Numbered from the stretch's first letter, positions 1-8,460 are shown. The stretch: DNA of 64,000 nucleotides from Acidobacteriota bacterium (GCA_003697135.1 RFGC01000044.1:39891-103890), one strand, 5' to 3'. Notes: generated from the sequence alone by a model not told the origin. Numbers and translations are program-made.

Positions 1-1479
1 CCAGGGAATTTGGCTTTTAAGTCTCATTACGCTTCTTTCTTTTCCGAGAAGCTCGAAGACGGCAAGCATCGAAGGACCGACAGCAGTTCCTGTTAAAAGC
101 GTGCGCGCTGCGTTCATAATGACTCCGAAGGAAATTTGTTTCTCTTCAGCGAAATTCCTGATTGCTTGTTCAATATGTTCATGAGTGAACTCTTCTAGCT
201 TTTCTAGCCTTGAAGCAAGTTCTGGCATTAAAGTTTGAAGTTCGGGGTGTTTTTTAAGATTTTTTTCAACTGCCTTTTCGTCGAAATCATAATCTTCGGA
301 AAAATAAGCTCTGCCTTGAGTTGAGAAATCCTTGAGTGTGAAGAATCTTTCTCTAATCGTGTTAACCGTTCTTTCAAACCAATTTCGCTCTTCCGTTTCA
401 TACTCTTCGCGCCAAAGTTTTGCTTTTTTCAGTTCTTCTTTTACGTAAGGTAAGAGTTTTTCAAGTGGCATCGTGCGGATATATTCAGCATTCATCCAAA
501 TTGCTTTGTCATCGGTCCAGCGCTTCGGGTTGTTAGAGTCGAAATTGAAAATCGCATTATTTTTGTGAATGCCTTCCAAAGAGAAGTTCTCTATTAGTTC
601 TTCCATGCTCATAATTTCCTTGTTGTTTTTCGGTGACCAGCCTAAAAGTGCAAGGAAATTACGGAAGGCCTCAGGCAAAAATCCTGCATCTCTGTAGGTT
701 GTTAGCGAGACTATCTCACCGTGATAGCGTTTTGATAGTTTTTTGCCGCCTGGAGCGAGAATCAATGGAAGATGAGCAAAGCGCGGAGGTTTAACACCCA
801 AAGCTTCATAAATCAAAATTTGCTTATGTGTATTTGTCAAATGATCTTGCCCACGGATCACGTCCGTAATTCCCATTTCTATGTCATCGCACACGACGGC
901 AAGGTTATAAAGCGGATGCCCATCAGATCGGAGTAAAACCAAGTCTTCAATATCGGAAAACTCTCTTTCTTGTAAACCATAGACAGCATCTTCAAAGCTG
1001 GTTTTTCCTTCATGTGGGACTTTCAAACGAATTGCGAAAGGCTCACCTGATGCCGCTCGTCTATCGCTTTCTTCTTTGGGTAGGTCTCGGTAAGGGTTGC
1101 TTCTTAAATCCTTTTGCTCGCGCGCTCTTTCTACAATCAGTTCTTTTATGTTTTTGGACGATGTGGCATCTCCCTTTGGAGTAAAATCTCTATATGCTTT
1201 ACCTTCTTCCAAAAGCCTGAAAGCCGCCGCTACGTGCTTTTCTTTATTTCTCGACTGAAAAACTATCTCTTCGTCCGGGGTTAAACCAAGCCATTCCAAA
1301 CCTTCGAGGATTGATTTAACCGATTCTTCAGTAGATCGTTCAAGATCGGTGTCTTCGATACGAAGCAAAAATTTTCCGCCCTTTGAGCGCGCATAAAGAA
1401 AGTTAAAAAGCGCAGTTCGAGCTGAACCTATGTGTAAATATCCTGTTGGACTTGGAGCAAACCTAACTCTAACGGTCAT
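1..1479 (-). CDS. gltX: Glutamyl-tRNA synthetase, 3' end beyond the window
   Basis: Charges tRNA-Glu with glutamate in the cytoplasm (class I aminoacyl-tRNA synthetase). Reading leftward from the ATG at 1479, the protein opens with the family N-terminus FAPSPTGYLHIG. The HIGH-type motif HIGS lies at residues 16-19 and the KMSKS-type motif appears as KLSKR near residue 246. The reading frame stays open to base 1, giving at least 493 residues. That is about full length for the family (470-490), so only the last few codons and the stop are missing. It is separated from upstream rpsT by an intrinsic terminator, so it probably has its own promoter in 1480-1610. Whether it is strictly GluRS or a non-discriminating form that also charges tRNA-Gln cannot be told from this sequence. 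Confidence 0.96.
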   Translation of the reverse strand, partial: MTVRVRFAPSPTGYLHIGSARTALFNFLYARSKGGKFLLRIEDTDLERSTEESVKSILEGLEWLGLTPDEEIVFQSRNKEKHVAAAFRLLEEGKAYRDFTPKGDATSSKNIKELIVERAREQKDLRSNPYRDLPKEESDRRAASGEPFAIRLKVPHEGKTSFEDAVYGLQEREFSDIEDLVLLRSDGHPLYNLAVVCDDIEMGITDVIRGQDHLTNTHKQILIYEALGVKPPRFAHLPLILAPGGKKLSKRYHGEIVSLTTYRDAGFLPEAFRNFLALLGWSPKNNKEIMSMEELIENFSLEGIHKNNAIFNFDSNNPKRWTDDKAIWMNAEYIRTMPLEKLLPYVKEELKKAKLWREEYETEERNWFERTVNTIRERFFTLKDFSTQGRAYFSEDYDFDEKAVEKNLKKHPELQTLMPELASRLEKLEEFTHEHIEQAIRNFAEEKQISFGVIMNAARTLLTGTAVGPSMLAVFELLGKERSVMRLKSQIPW

Positions 1480-1611
1480 AAAACGATTTTCCCAATAAAA
1501 GTCGAAAAAACTAATTTATCGGATTTGAAGCGGTTTTAGCAAATGAAGGTTAAATCTCATTATCCGAAAATAAGTTGAAGCATCTTTTTGACAAGCTTTT
1601 TTGTTTGTGAT

Positions 1612-1670
1612 TCTGAAATAAAAAAGCAACGCAGGTTTTTTGTTTTAGGAGGGGGTTACCTGCGTTGCTT
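1612..1670 (-). terminator. Intrinsic terminator after rpsT
   Basis: A perfect 13-bp inverted repeat (arms 1658-1670 and 1624-1636, loop of about 21 nt) is followed on the minus strand by a run of T. It sits between the rpsT stop and the gltX start, so it should end the rpsT transcript and give gltX separate transcription. I see nothing else in 1480-1709. Confidence 0.85.
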
Positions 1671-1709
1671 CGGGTATGAGGAAAATTTGAAGGAGGTTAG
1701 TGAGGTAGC

Positions 1710-1976
1710 TTAAGGAGCTAATTTGTTTAGCTGTGTGGTGAGGCGAGATTTGTAGCGGGCTGCTGTGTTTTTGTGTAGAATGCCTTTGTTGACGGCTTTG
1801 TCTATCTTGCTGATGGTTGGGTTCAGTAGTTGCAGACACAATTCTTTGTTACCACTCGCCAGTGCGGCACGGAATTTCTTTATCTGAGTTCTGAGCGCCG
1901 AGCGGAGGCTACGATTTCTAGCTCTGCGTTTTTCGTTCTGTCTTGCTCTCTTCGCTGCTGATTTATGGTTTGGCAT
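1710..1976 (-). CDS. rpsT: 30S ribosomal protein S20
   Basis: Small-subunit protein that binds 16S rRNA early in 30S assembly. The 88-residue product starts MPNHKSAAKRARQNEKRR, the classical S20 opening, is very rich in Lys and Arg, and has the expected length. An open frame extends 23 codons further upstream (to 2045), but the extension is hydrophobic and foreign to the family, so the ATG at 1976 is chosen. The gene appears monocistronic, with a strong terminator downstream (1612-1670) and a 131-bp gap to the GGDEF gene upstream. Confidence 0.96.
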   Translation of the reverse strand: MPNHKSAAKRARQNEKRRARNRSLRSALRTQIKKFRAALASGNKELCLQLLNPTISKIDKAVNKGILHKNTAARYKSRLTTQLNKLAP

Positions 1977-2107
1977 CGTCGTTTCGTATATTCTTTGGTG
2001 ATTTGCCAAAACTAAAAGTGTAGTAAAACACAATAAGCATGTCAAGCGAGAATTAGAAAAAATTGAAAATTTTCTGAAAAACTATGGTGATACGATTTGT
2101 GGAACTG

Positions 2108-3106
2108 CTAGGGTGAGATTTGGCGATTTCGGCTTTTCATCAGATACATAGCTTTGTCAGCTTCTTTGATTGTTTCTGTGAGAGGTCTTGTGGGTTCATG
2201 TTTTGCCATTCCTATTGCTACGTTGATGTTTTGTTCATTGAATTTTGAAAGAAGGCGCTCAAAAACGACTTTTGCTTCTCTTTCTTCTACTTCTATTACT
2301 AAAACTGCAAACTCATCACCACCTATTCTGGCTATAATGTCAGTGCTACGAAGATTAGACTTAAGACACTCTGCCGCTTTGATAATGAGTTTGTCTCCTG
2401 CTTCATGTCCTTCTGTGTCGTTTATTTTCTTGAGATCATTCAAGTCTATGATCATTGCAGCAACCGGCGTGCCATATCTTTTTATTCGGGCTTCCTCCTT
2501 TGAAAGGCGAGTTTCCCAGCCTCTTCGATTCAGTAGTCCTGTTAACTGATCGGTTTCTGCTTCTTTGCGTAGAGACTCTATAGCTCTGGATTGCTCTATG
2601 ATTTTTTGTTCCTGCATAAAAATTGCTCCCAACAAACTGGCCATGATTTCAATAATCGGTATTTCCTTTCCAATTATTTCAGATTTGTTTTCAAAATCAA
2701 TACCACAAAGCGTGCCGAGAAGTTTTTGATCTTGTTCCAAAAAAATAGGAACGCCTACATAGGCTTGTATGTTCATCTGTTTGACCAAAGGAATTTCTGA
2801 ATAAGCTTTTACCTCAGACAAAATAGGAGCAAAGCATGGCCCTTCACCGGCTACCATCCTAGCACAGATAGAATCAGCCCATGGGAAAGTATCACCTGAT
2901 TTTATGAGGCCTGAATTGTCGTTGCTTTCTACGACAATAAGATTAGAATCAACCTTTCTGCTGAAGACCCATAAGTTAAAGCCGGTTCTTTGTTTTAGAA
3001 AATCTAAAACTGCTTTGACTGCTTCGTCAAAGTTTTTATAAGACTTGCCTTGGACTACGATCTTTTCAGAATCTACAGAGTGAATGTCTAGATTTACAGT
3101 ATTCAT
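2108..3106 (-). CDS. GAF-GGDEF diguanylate cyclase
   Basis: Predicted cytosolic diguanylate cyclase making the second messenger c-di-GMP from two GTP. About 332 residues. The N-terminal half (roughly 30-160) reads as a GAF sensor domain, with the typical VPIFLEQDQKLLGTLCGID stretch. A linker helix then leads to a GGDEF domain with an intact GGDEF motif near residues 262-266. An RSTD sequence lies exactly five residues before it, matching the RxxD inhibitory site for product feedback. There are no membrane segments, and the GAF ligand is unknown. A TTG nine codons upstream (3133) is in frame, but the ATG at 3106 is the more ordinary start. It follows the rhomboid gene by about 40 bp and may be cotranscribed with it. 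Confidence 0.88.
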   Translation of the reverse strand: MNTVNLDIHSVDSEKIVVQGKSYKNFDEAVKAVLDFLKQRTGFNLWVFSRKVDSNLIVVESNDNSGLIKSGDTFPWADSICARMVAGEGPCFAPILSEVKAYSEIPLVKQMNIQAYVGVPIFLEQDQKLLGTLCGIDFENKSEIIGKEIPIIEIMASLLGAIFMQEQKIIEQSRAIESLRKEAETDQLTGLLNRRGWETRLSKEEARIKRYGTPVAAMIIDLNDLKKINDTEGHEAGDKLIIKAAECLKSNLRSTDIIARIGGDEFAVLVIEVEEREAKVVFERLLSKFNEQNINVAIGMAKHEPTRPLTETIKEADKAMYLMKSRNRQISP

Positions 3107-3145
3107 AACTTCATCATAGCAGTAGACTAACAAGTTATAATTAGG

Positions 3146-3853
3146 CTATTTTCTTCCTATTGAAAAGGGTTTTATTAGCAACAAACCCACAAAAAATCCG
3201 CCTATGTGAGCAGCATAAGCAACGCCACCAGCGCCCGATGGTGTTAAGAGGCTTAAGATAATCTGGTATGCTATCCAAATGCCCAGTGCAACATAAGCCG
3301 GAACAGTTTGAATCATAAAACGCATTACGATAACATAAACGCGATTTGTGGGAAACAAAAGCATGTAACCGCCTAGAACACCCGAAATAGCTCCTGAAGC
3401 TCCAAGCATTGGAATAATCGAATCCATGTCCGTTAGAATCTGTGCGACAGAGGCAAAAAAGCCGCAGATCAGGTAAAAGATAATGTATCTGAGATGTCCT
3501 ATGTGATTTTCTATGTTATCACCAAATATCCACAAAAACAGCATGTTTCCGAAAAGATGAGCAAAATTCCCGTGCATGAACATGGAGGATAGAAAATTGA
3601 AATAAACAGGAAGCGGAGTGGCGTAGTGATGTAAATTTGCCAAAACTCTTCCATCAACTCTTATAGGAAAATTTCCTTGCAAATCGGTTCCGGTTGTAAT
3701 TTCACGTGGAACGAGCGAGAAGGCATAAGTAAAAGCCTCGTTTGAGCCGAAGCCTTGCAAGAAAAAGAATACGAAGATGTTCGTCGCTATCAAGAGATAG
3801 GTAACGTAAGGTATGATTCTTATTTCAGAATTATCATCTCCAATCGGTAACAT
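3146..3853 (-). CDS. Rhomboid-family intramembrane serine protease
   Basis: A 235-residue polytopic membrane protein that should cleave transmembrane substrates within the bilayer. The family landmarks are all present: HGNFAHLFGNMLFL around residues 94-107, the catalytic GASG with Ser153, and the partner His216 in AHIGGFFVG. About six hydrophobic segments are visible. It belongs to the GlpG-like bacterial group. A loop of about 45 residues between the first and second segments is longer than in E. coli GlpG. It lies 29 bp downstream of the symporter gene and just upstream of the GGDEF gene, so the three may share a transcript. The substrate is unknown. Confidence 0.93.
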   Translation of the reverse strand: MLPIGDDNSEIRIIPYVTYLLIATNIFVFFFLQGFGSNEAFTYAFSLVPREITTGTDLQGNFPIRVDGRVLANLHHYATPLPVYFNFLSSMFMHGNFAHLFGNMLFLWIFGDNIENHIGHLRYIIFYLICGFFASVAQILTDMDSIIPMLGASGAISGVLGGYMLLFPTNRVYVIVMRFMIQTVPAYVALGIWIAYQIILSLLTPSGAGGVAYAAHIGGFFVGLLLIKPFSIGRK

Positions 3854-3882
3854 TAATCTTTTTTCCTTTCGAGTCGGTAAAT

Positions 3883-5286
3883 CTATCCGATCCCTGCATC
3901 TTCTTTAACCTTCAAAAGCTCAAAGCCTTCGCTTCTTGCGACGTAAGTTGCCGCTGTTATGTCACCTATGACATTAAGAGTTGTTCGGCACATGTCCAAA
4001 ATACGATCAACCCCAAGAATTATCGCAATCAACGCGGGATCAACATTTATCATGACCAGAATTGCAACTATGAAGGGAATCGAGCCTGCAGGCACGCCAG
4101 CAGTGCCGATTCCACCTAGAATTGCCAAATAAACTACCATTAGTTGTTGCGTTAGTGTTAGCTCAACACCTGCAAGCTGTGCTAGAAAAAGAACTGTTAC
4201 ACCTTCGTAAAGGGCTGTTCCATTTTGATTCGCCGTGGCTCCAACCGTTAAAACAAAGCTGTTTATCTCTTTCGGCACGCCTAAATTTTCGTGAGATACT
4301 CTCAAAGCTGTTGGAAGCGTTGCGTTAGATGATGAAGTTGAAAAAGCTGTGACTATAACTGTGCGTAAGCGCTTGAAAAATTCAATTGGATTTATCTTGG
4401 ACAAAATAGCTACCGAAAGAGAATAAACACCGAAAAAGTGTAGGCTCAAGCCTAGAAGAACAGTTCCCACAAACCATGCGAGCGACTGTAGCAACTCAAA
4501 GCCGAATTGGGCCACGTTGTTGAAAATCAAACATGCCACGGCATAAGGCGCAAACTTCATTATGAGATCGATTATTTTCGACGAAATAGCAAAAACGGAT
4601 TCCATTAAACTAACAAAAGGATTAGTTATATTTGCCGACAGCAAAGTGATCGCAATCCCCACAATCAGAGCATAAAACATTACATGGAGCATCTGTGGCG
4701 TGCCTGTCGAGATTGAGTTGAAGATGTTACTAGGGACAATTGTTTTCACGAATGACATTAGCGGTGAATCTTTTTCGGCTTCTTTCGCTTTTAAGGTGCT
4801 TTCGACAGTTTCTTTTGCACCGCTGGAAAATTTTTCTTTCAGTTGCAGTGCCGTTTCAGGGCTGAGTTTTTTCCCCGGTTGAATGAGGTTAGCTAAACTT
4901 AAACCAATACCAACGGAAATTGCCGATAAGATCAAAGTATAGGCGAAAGATTTGAAGCCGATGCGTCCGAGTCTGCGAATATCTCCAATCCCTGCGATTC
5001 CTACAACTAAAGATGAAAAAACAAGAGGAATGACTATCATCAAAAGCGAGTTCAAAAAGAGTTGTCCAACCGGGCGAGTCAAATTTTCAACTGTCCAGAC
5101 GACGCGCGGATCGCTTCCGCCTAACATACGGTTGACAATCAACCCGCCTATAGCACCGACCAGTAAGCCTATGAAAATCTTCGTGTGAAGCGGCAAACCT
5201 TTTGGTTTATCGGGTGTTTCCTCATCTAGGTCAGTAGTTAATTCTCTTTCGTATTCGTCAGATGGTATTTGTTTCTCTTCAGCCAT
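3883..5286 (-). CDS. Dicarboxylate/amino acid:cation symporter (DAACS/SLC1 family)
   Basis: Inner-membrane, cation-coupled carrier of the GltP/DctA/EAAT family, 467 residues. Visible signatures are the serine-rich hairpin TAFSTSSSNATLPTA, the NQNGTALYEG segment that stands in for the usual NMDGT cation site, and DRILDMCRTTLNVIGD near the C-terminus. The Arg in DMCRT is the residue that binds the side-chain carboxylate in glutamate/aspartate carriers, which favours an acidic substrate such as glutamate, aspartate or a C4-dicarboxylate. The N-terminus is hydrophilic and acidic for about 30 residues. A strong GAGGAG ribosome site precedes the ATG. It lies 9 bp downstream of the arginase-like gene, so import and amino-acid breakdown may be coupled (inference). 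Confidence 0.9.
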   Translation of the reverse strand: MAEEKQIPSDEYERELTTDLDEETPDKPKGLPLHTKIFIGLLVGAIGGLIVNRMLGGSDPRVVWTVENLTRPVGQLFLNSLLMIVIPLVFSSLVVGIAGIGDIRRLGRIGFKSFAYTLILSAISVGIGLSLANLIQPGKKLSPETALQLKEKFSSGAKETVESTLKAKEAEKDSPLMSFVKTIVPSNIFNSISTGTPQMLHVMFYALIVGIAITLLSANITNPFVSLMESVFAISSKIIDLIMKFAPYAVACLIFNNVAQFGFELLQSLAWFVGTVLLGLSLHFFGVYSLSVAILSKINPIEFFKRLRTVIVTAFSTSSSNATLPTALRVSHENLGVPKEINSFVLTVGATANQNGTALYEGVTVLFLAQLAGVELTLTQQLMVVYLAILGGIGTAGVPAGSIPFIVAILVMINVDPALIAIILGVDRILDMCRTTLNVIGDITAATYVARSEGFELLKVKEDAGIG

Positions 5287-5295
5287 AGGATCTCC

Positions 5296-6267
5296 TCAAT
5301 CTCGTTTGATGTTAGAGCAAAAGCGATGCATAGCAACTGCAACTAGCTTTGATGTCCGATTGTCAATATCGAACATCGGATTAACCTCAGTAAATTCAAT
5401 TATTCTAGTGTTAGCCAAACTTGCGGCTAATTTCACTAAATTTATCAATTCTCCGCCTCGCAAGCCGGTTGGATTTGGAGCAGAAACTCCGGGTGCATCA
5501 GCCATTCTAACAACATCTAAATCAAAACCGAAGAACACACTCAAAGATTTGCTTTGCTTGATGAATTTAGCCCTCAGGCTCTCTCTCAATTCTTCATCCG
5601 TTTCTTCTCCTGATCGCAACTGCTCGATACTAATGAGATTAGCGCCTAGATTTTGAAGATAGCGGTAGTAAACTGGTGAAACCCATTGGGTTTGATAACC
5701 AACTTCGTAAAAGTAATCGGGACGTAAGAGTTTTTCATCAAGTAGTTGCCTGTATGGTGTTCCGCTGTTTCTGGGTTGATCTGCGCGCACGTCCAAATGA
5801 GCATCAACATTAACTGCAACCCAACTTTCAACTCCAAAAACTTCTGCCATTGCCGCTCCGTCAGGATAGGAAATATCGTTTCCACCGCCAAGCACTATTA
5901 GCTTCTTGCCGTCTTCTAAAATCTTTGCTACCACCTTTTGATGTATTGAATGGATTTCTTCCAGAGTCCCTTCACATCGAATATCTCCAGCATCGAAAAT
6001 TTTGACTTTCAAGCCAAATGGTGTGAATTTGTAAAACTCCTTGCGAATACTTTCTGGAGCTAATCTGGCTCCTTCTCTTCCACGATTTCTTTTGACACCT
6101 TCATCCTGCGGACAGCCTAAAATAACAACATCTGCTTCTTCATAACGAGTTTCTGGAATGATTTCTCCTAAACGCACATCATTCGGATCGCCACGCCTAT
6201 AGAAAACCTCATGTTTTACGGGTTTCAAAAAATCCTGCAAGTCTTCTATTGAGTTAAAGTTTTTCAT
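5296..6267 (-). CDS. Arginase/formimidoylglutamase-family protein with a changed metal ligand
   Basis: Member of the Mn-dependent ureohydrolase fold (arginase, agmatinase, HutG), 323 residues from the ATG at 6267. An in-frame TTG 29 codons upstream is less likely because a TATAAT lies between the two. The motifs NVDAHLDVR (DxHxD, about 155-159) and FGFDLDVV are clear and supply most of the metal ligands. The first motif, normally GG(D/G)H, reads GGGND, so the first metal-binding His is Asn130. The closest functional label is formimidoylglutamase (last step of histidine breakdown), but no other hut gene is nearby. Altered metal binding or a different substrate is possible. It precedes the acidic amino-acid symporter by 9 bp, and the upstream region carries unusual phased repeats. 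Confidence 0.8.
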   Translation of the reverse strand: MKNFNSIEDLQDFLKPVKHEVFYRRGDPNDVRLGEIIPETRYEEADVVILGCPQDEGVKRNRGREGARLAPESIRKEFYKFTPFGLKVKIFDAGDIRCEGTLEEIHSIHQKVVAKILEDGKKLIVLGGGNDISYPDGAAMAEVFGVESWVAVNVDAHLDVRADQPRNSGTPYRQLLDEKLLRPDYFYEVGYQTQWVSPVYYRYLQNLGANLISIEQLRSGEETDEELRESLRAKFIKQSKSLSVFFGFDLDVVRMADAPGVSAPNPTGLRGGELINLVKLAASLANTRIIEFTEVNPMFDIDNRTSKLVAVAMHRFCSNIKRD

Positions 6268-6284
6268 ATTTCGTTTGAAGATTT

Positions 6285-6297
6285 TTTCGTAATTATA
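6285..6297 (-). promoter_or_regulatory. Promoter -10 box for the arginase-like gene
   Basis: A perfect TATAAT lies on the minus strand at 6297-6292, giving a predicted start site near 6285 and a leader of about 18 nt before the ATG at 6267. No TTGACA-like -35 is present at the right spacing (the hexamer there is CCTACT). This fits a promoter that depends on an activator bound at the repeats 53-92 bp further upstream. Confidence 0.5.
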
Positions 6298-6349
6298 CCT
6301 GAATCCATGGGAAAAGTAGGAATCGAGAAAGAAAACGGAAGTTGAATCA

Positions 6350-6384
6350 GTCAATATCTGTCAAAATCAGTCAAGATCGTTCAA
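6350..6384 (-). repeat. Four 10-bp-phased TTGAC repeats (putative operator)
   Basis: On the minus strand TTGAC occurs at 6354-6350, 6364-6360 and 6374-6370, with TTGAA at 6384-6380. The four copies are spaced exactly 10 bp apart, on one face of the helix, and the spacers are also similar (GATT, GATA, GATC type). The array lies upstream of the -10 box of the arginase-like gene and looks like a cooperative activator or repressor site. The binding protein is unknown. Confidence 0.55.
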
Positions 6385-6419
6385 AATGATATGACATTCT
6401 TTCATTTTGACCGAACGAT
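6376..6419. promoter_or_regulatory. Long imperfect palindrome next to the phased repeats
   Basis: TCAAAATGA (6381-6389) is matched by its exact reverse complement at 6402-6410, separated by 12 bp. The symmetry continues outward, with ATCGTT (6376-6381) against AACGAT (6414-6419) after a 3-bp offset. It touches the last phased repeat and could be a dimer operator or a cruciform/hairpin. From 6420 to about 6600 I see nothing I can support. Confidence 0.45.
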
Positions 6420-6619
6420 TGATAAGTAAGCAATTCGACAATAAGCTGTAATTCTTTGTCTGGCTTTGATATAAGAGCGAACGTTAGTTTTTGGCATGGC
6501 GCATGCTTACGTAAATTAGCGGAGCTAAGTTCTTTGAGGAACCTGGTAAAGAAAGGGAAGTGGATCAGGAGAAAGAACTGAGACACGATCAGGCCTCGCC
6601 CCGACTTTTATAAGGGTTG

Positions 6620-6799
6620 GTTCTTTGAATTTTCTTCCGAGGGTTTTAGATTGGCTGTTGCCGGCTCGGTTTGCGCTAAAGTTTCTCCTCCTTCCGCCTC
6701 ATCAAATCCCCAAAAACGGTTAACAGTCAATCTAAAACCGCCTTTTCCAGCAGCACTCATTCAATAAAGGCGAAGGTTTCCCGCTCCTTCGCCTTTTTT
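6620..6799 (+). ncRNA. Candidate structured RNA with C-rich loop
   Basis: A 22-nt arm (6642-6663) pairs with a 23-nt arm (6717-6739) through 22 base pairs with one bulged base. Two of these pairs are G-U only if the plus strand is the RNA, which argues for plus-strand transcription. The 53-nt loop contains CTCCTCCTT at 6685-6693, the reverse complement of a Shine-Dalgarno sequence. An intrinsic terminator follows at 6766-6799. A weak TATAAG lies at 6609-6614, with no clear -35. It may be an independent small RNA, or a 5' leader or attenuator of the subtilase gene that starts 130 bp later. I do not recognise it as tmRNA, SRP RNA, RNase P or a known riboswitch. 6S RNA cannot be excluded. Confidence 0.4.
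6766..6799 (+). terminator. Intrinsic terminator upstream of the subtilase gene
   Basis: An 11-bp perfect stem (6766-6776 with 6786-6796) closes a 9-nt loop and runs into six T residues on the plus strand. No plus-strand protein gene lies upstream in the window, so the transcript it ends must be non-coding or a leader. Confidence 0.8.
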
Positions 6800-6930
6800 G
6801 ATTTGTGAAACTTTAATCTGCATTGAAATACCGAATACCAATTTAACTTCACGATATGACTGGCAAATCTGACGGCTCAGCTTTGAAAAATTCTGAGTTT
6901 GAAGTAGGCTTTTTGAGTGGTGTAGTTGTT

Positions 6931-8460
6931 ATGATGAAATGTTTTGCATCTTGCGTTTTCGTGTTTGTTTTTGTGATTAACTTTGCTTTTGCCGAAGAGG
7001 AATCGTTTGTTGAAGGAGAGTTGCTGGTAAAACTCAAGGAAGGTATTTCGCCTTCTAGAGTAGAGTCATTGAACAAGCGGCTAGGAGCGGAATTTTTAGA
7101 GAGTTTTGGCGACCTGAGATGGATAAGAGTAAAGCTTCCCTCAGGGTTTTCGGTTGAGGAAGCAATCAAAGAATACAGCCGTTTTCCTGAGGTTGAGATG
7201 GCTCAACCAAATTTTTATTATCGTTTGCAAGTTACGCCGAACGATCCGAGTTTCGGAAGTCTTTGGGGATTGACAAAAATATCAGCACCATCGGCTTGGG
7301 ATTTAACAACAGGTAGTTCTGCGGTTGTGGTTGCTAACATTGATACCGGTATCCGATATACGCACGAAGACCTTGCAGCAAACATCTGGGTTAATACAGG
7401 TGAGATTCCCAATAACGGCGTTGATGACGACAGTAACGGCTTTGTTGATGATTACTACGGATACGATTTCAGATATAACGATCCAGACCCAATGGATGAA
7501 AATGGTCATGGCACGCATACGGCAGGGACAATAGGAGCAGTTGGAAATAATGCCTTGGGAGTTGTAGGCGTAAATTGGAGTGTTAAGATAATGGCAATAA
7601 AAATCTACAGCGCCGCAGCTAACGATACGACTTCGGCAATGCTGATAAACGCTTACAATTATGTTCGGATGATGAAAAATCGTGGTGTTAACATTCGTGT
7701 TACGAACAATTCTTACGGTGATTGTCCAGAAGCCTGCGGATACGACCAGGCAACAAAAGACGCGCTCGAAGCTTTAGGAGAAGCTGGTGTCTTAAACGTT
7801 TTTGCCGCTGGAAACAATGGAAGAAACATAGACACTCAGCCATTTTATCCTGCAAGTTACGATTTGCCGCATATTTTGGCGGTTGCGTCTTCCACTTCAA
7901 CCGATGCTAGATCGAGTTTTTCAAACTATGGCGCTCAAAGTGTTGATTTAGCCGCTCCCGGTTCTGGAATTTTAAGCACTTACTACAGTTCAAACTCCAG
8001 TTATACGACTTTGAGTGGAACGTCTATGGCGACTCCACATGTTGCAGGCGCAGCAGCTCTCCTTTCGGCTTACAATCCTAGCCTTTCAGTAGCTTCACTC
8101 AAAGCAACTCTGATGAATACAGTTGACGTTTTGTCGAATTGGGTTGGACTTGTAAAGTCAAACGGAAGGCTAAACGTTGATAGAGCGTTGAGAAACCAAA
8201 CTGTTTGCAATTTTACGATTTCACAAGAAACAATAGATGTCCCTACGAAAGGAGGTGTTTTTACAGTTTCGGTAAGTGCGCCGCAAAACTGTGATTACAG
8301 CGTCAAGAGTAATGCAAGTTGGATAAACATTTTAAGTAACAAGGTGTTAAGCGGTAATGGAAGCGTTACATTTCGAGTGCGTGTCAATACCACAATCTTG
8401 AGAACAGGAACAATCAAGATAGGTGACAGAATTCTAACAGTCAGGCAAAAAAGGAATTGA
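6931..8460 (+). CDS. Secreted subtilisin-like serine protease (S8) with BACON-like C-terminal domain
   Basis: Exported endopeptidase, about 509 residues from the ATG at 6931. The open frame reaches back to 6856, but that would put about 25 polar residues before a clean signal peptide (Lys, a Val/Phe-rich core, then AFA followed by E), and no ribosome site is seen at either start. Order: signal peptide 1-21, inhibitor-like propeptide about 26-100, and S8 domain about 110-420 with Asp138 (IDTG), His193 (GHGTH) and Ser365 (GTSMATPHVAG). The C-terminal domain, about 425-509, has the NCDYSV...SWI pattern of BACON-type beta-sandwiches. Calcium-loop-like acidic stretches (NNGVDDDSNG) lie inside the catalytic domain. 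It is probably a surface or extracellular protease, and the BACON-like domain may aid adhesion. Confidence 0.9.
   Translation: MMKCFASCVFVFVFVINFAFAEEESFVEGELLVKLKEGISPSRVESLNKRLGAEFLESFGDLRWIRVKLPSGFSVEEAIKEYSRFPEVEMAQPNFYYRLQVTPNDPSFGSLWGLTKISAPSAWDLTTGSSAVVVANIDTGIRYTHEDLAANIWVNTGEIPNNGVDDDSNGFVDDYYGYDFRYNDPDPMDENGHGTHTAGTIGAVGNNALGVVGVNWSVKIMAIKIYSAAANDTTSAMLINAYNYVRMMKNRGVNIRVTNNSYGDCPEACGYDQATKDALEALGEAGVLNVFAAGNNGRNIDTQPFYPASYDLPHILAVASSTSTDARSSFSNYGAQSVDLAAPGSGILSTYYSSNSSYTTLSGTSMATPHVAGAAALLSAYNPSLSVASLKATLMNTVDVLSNWVGLVKSNGRLNVDRALRNQTVCNFTISQETIDVPTKGGVFTVSVSAPQNCDYSVKSNASWINILSNKVLSGNGSVTFRVRVNTTILRTGTIKIGDRILTVRQKRN

Noticed and set aside
6371..6586. A 71-codon minus-strand ORF in the long gap before the arginase-like gene
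   Set aside because: It runs over the palindrome, has no ribosome site and no recognisable protein character, and its codon choice is unlike neighbouring genes.
6642..6739. Inverted repeat as the ends of a small transposable element (MITE)
   Set aside because: No flanking target-site duplication, no second copy seen in the window, and G-U pairing plus a terminator favour an RNA hairpin.
6856..6930. Upstream extension of the subtilase gene to 6856
   Set aside because: It would place a polar stretch before a well-formed signal peptide; no ribosome site at 6856.
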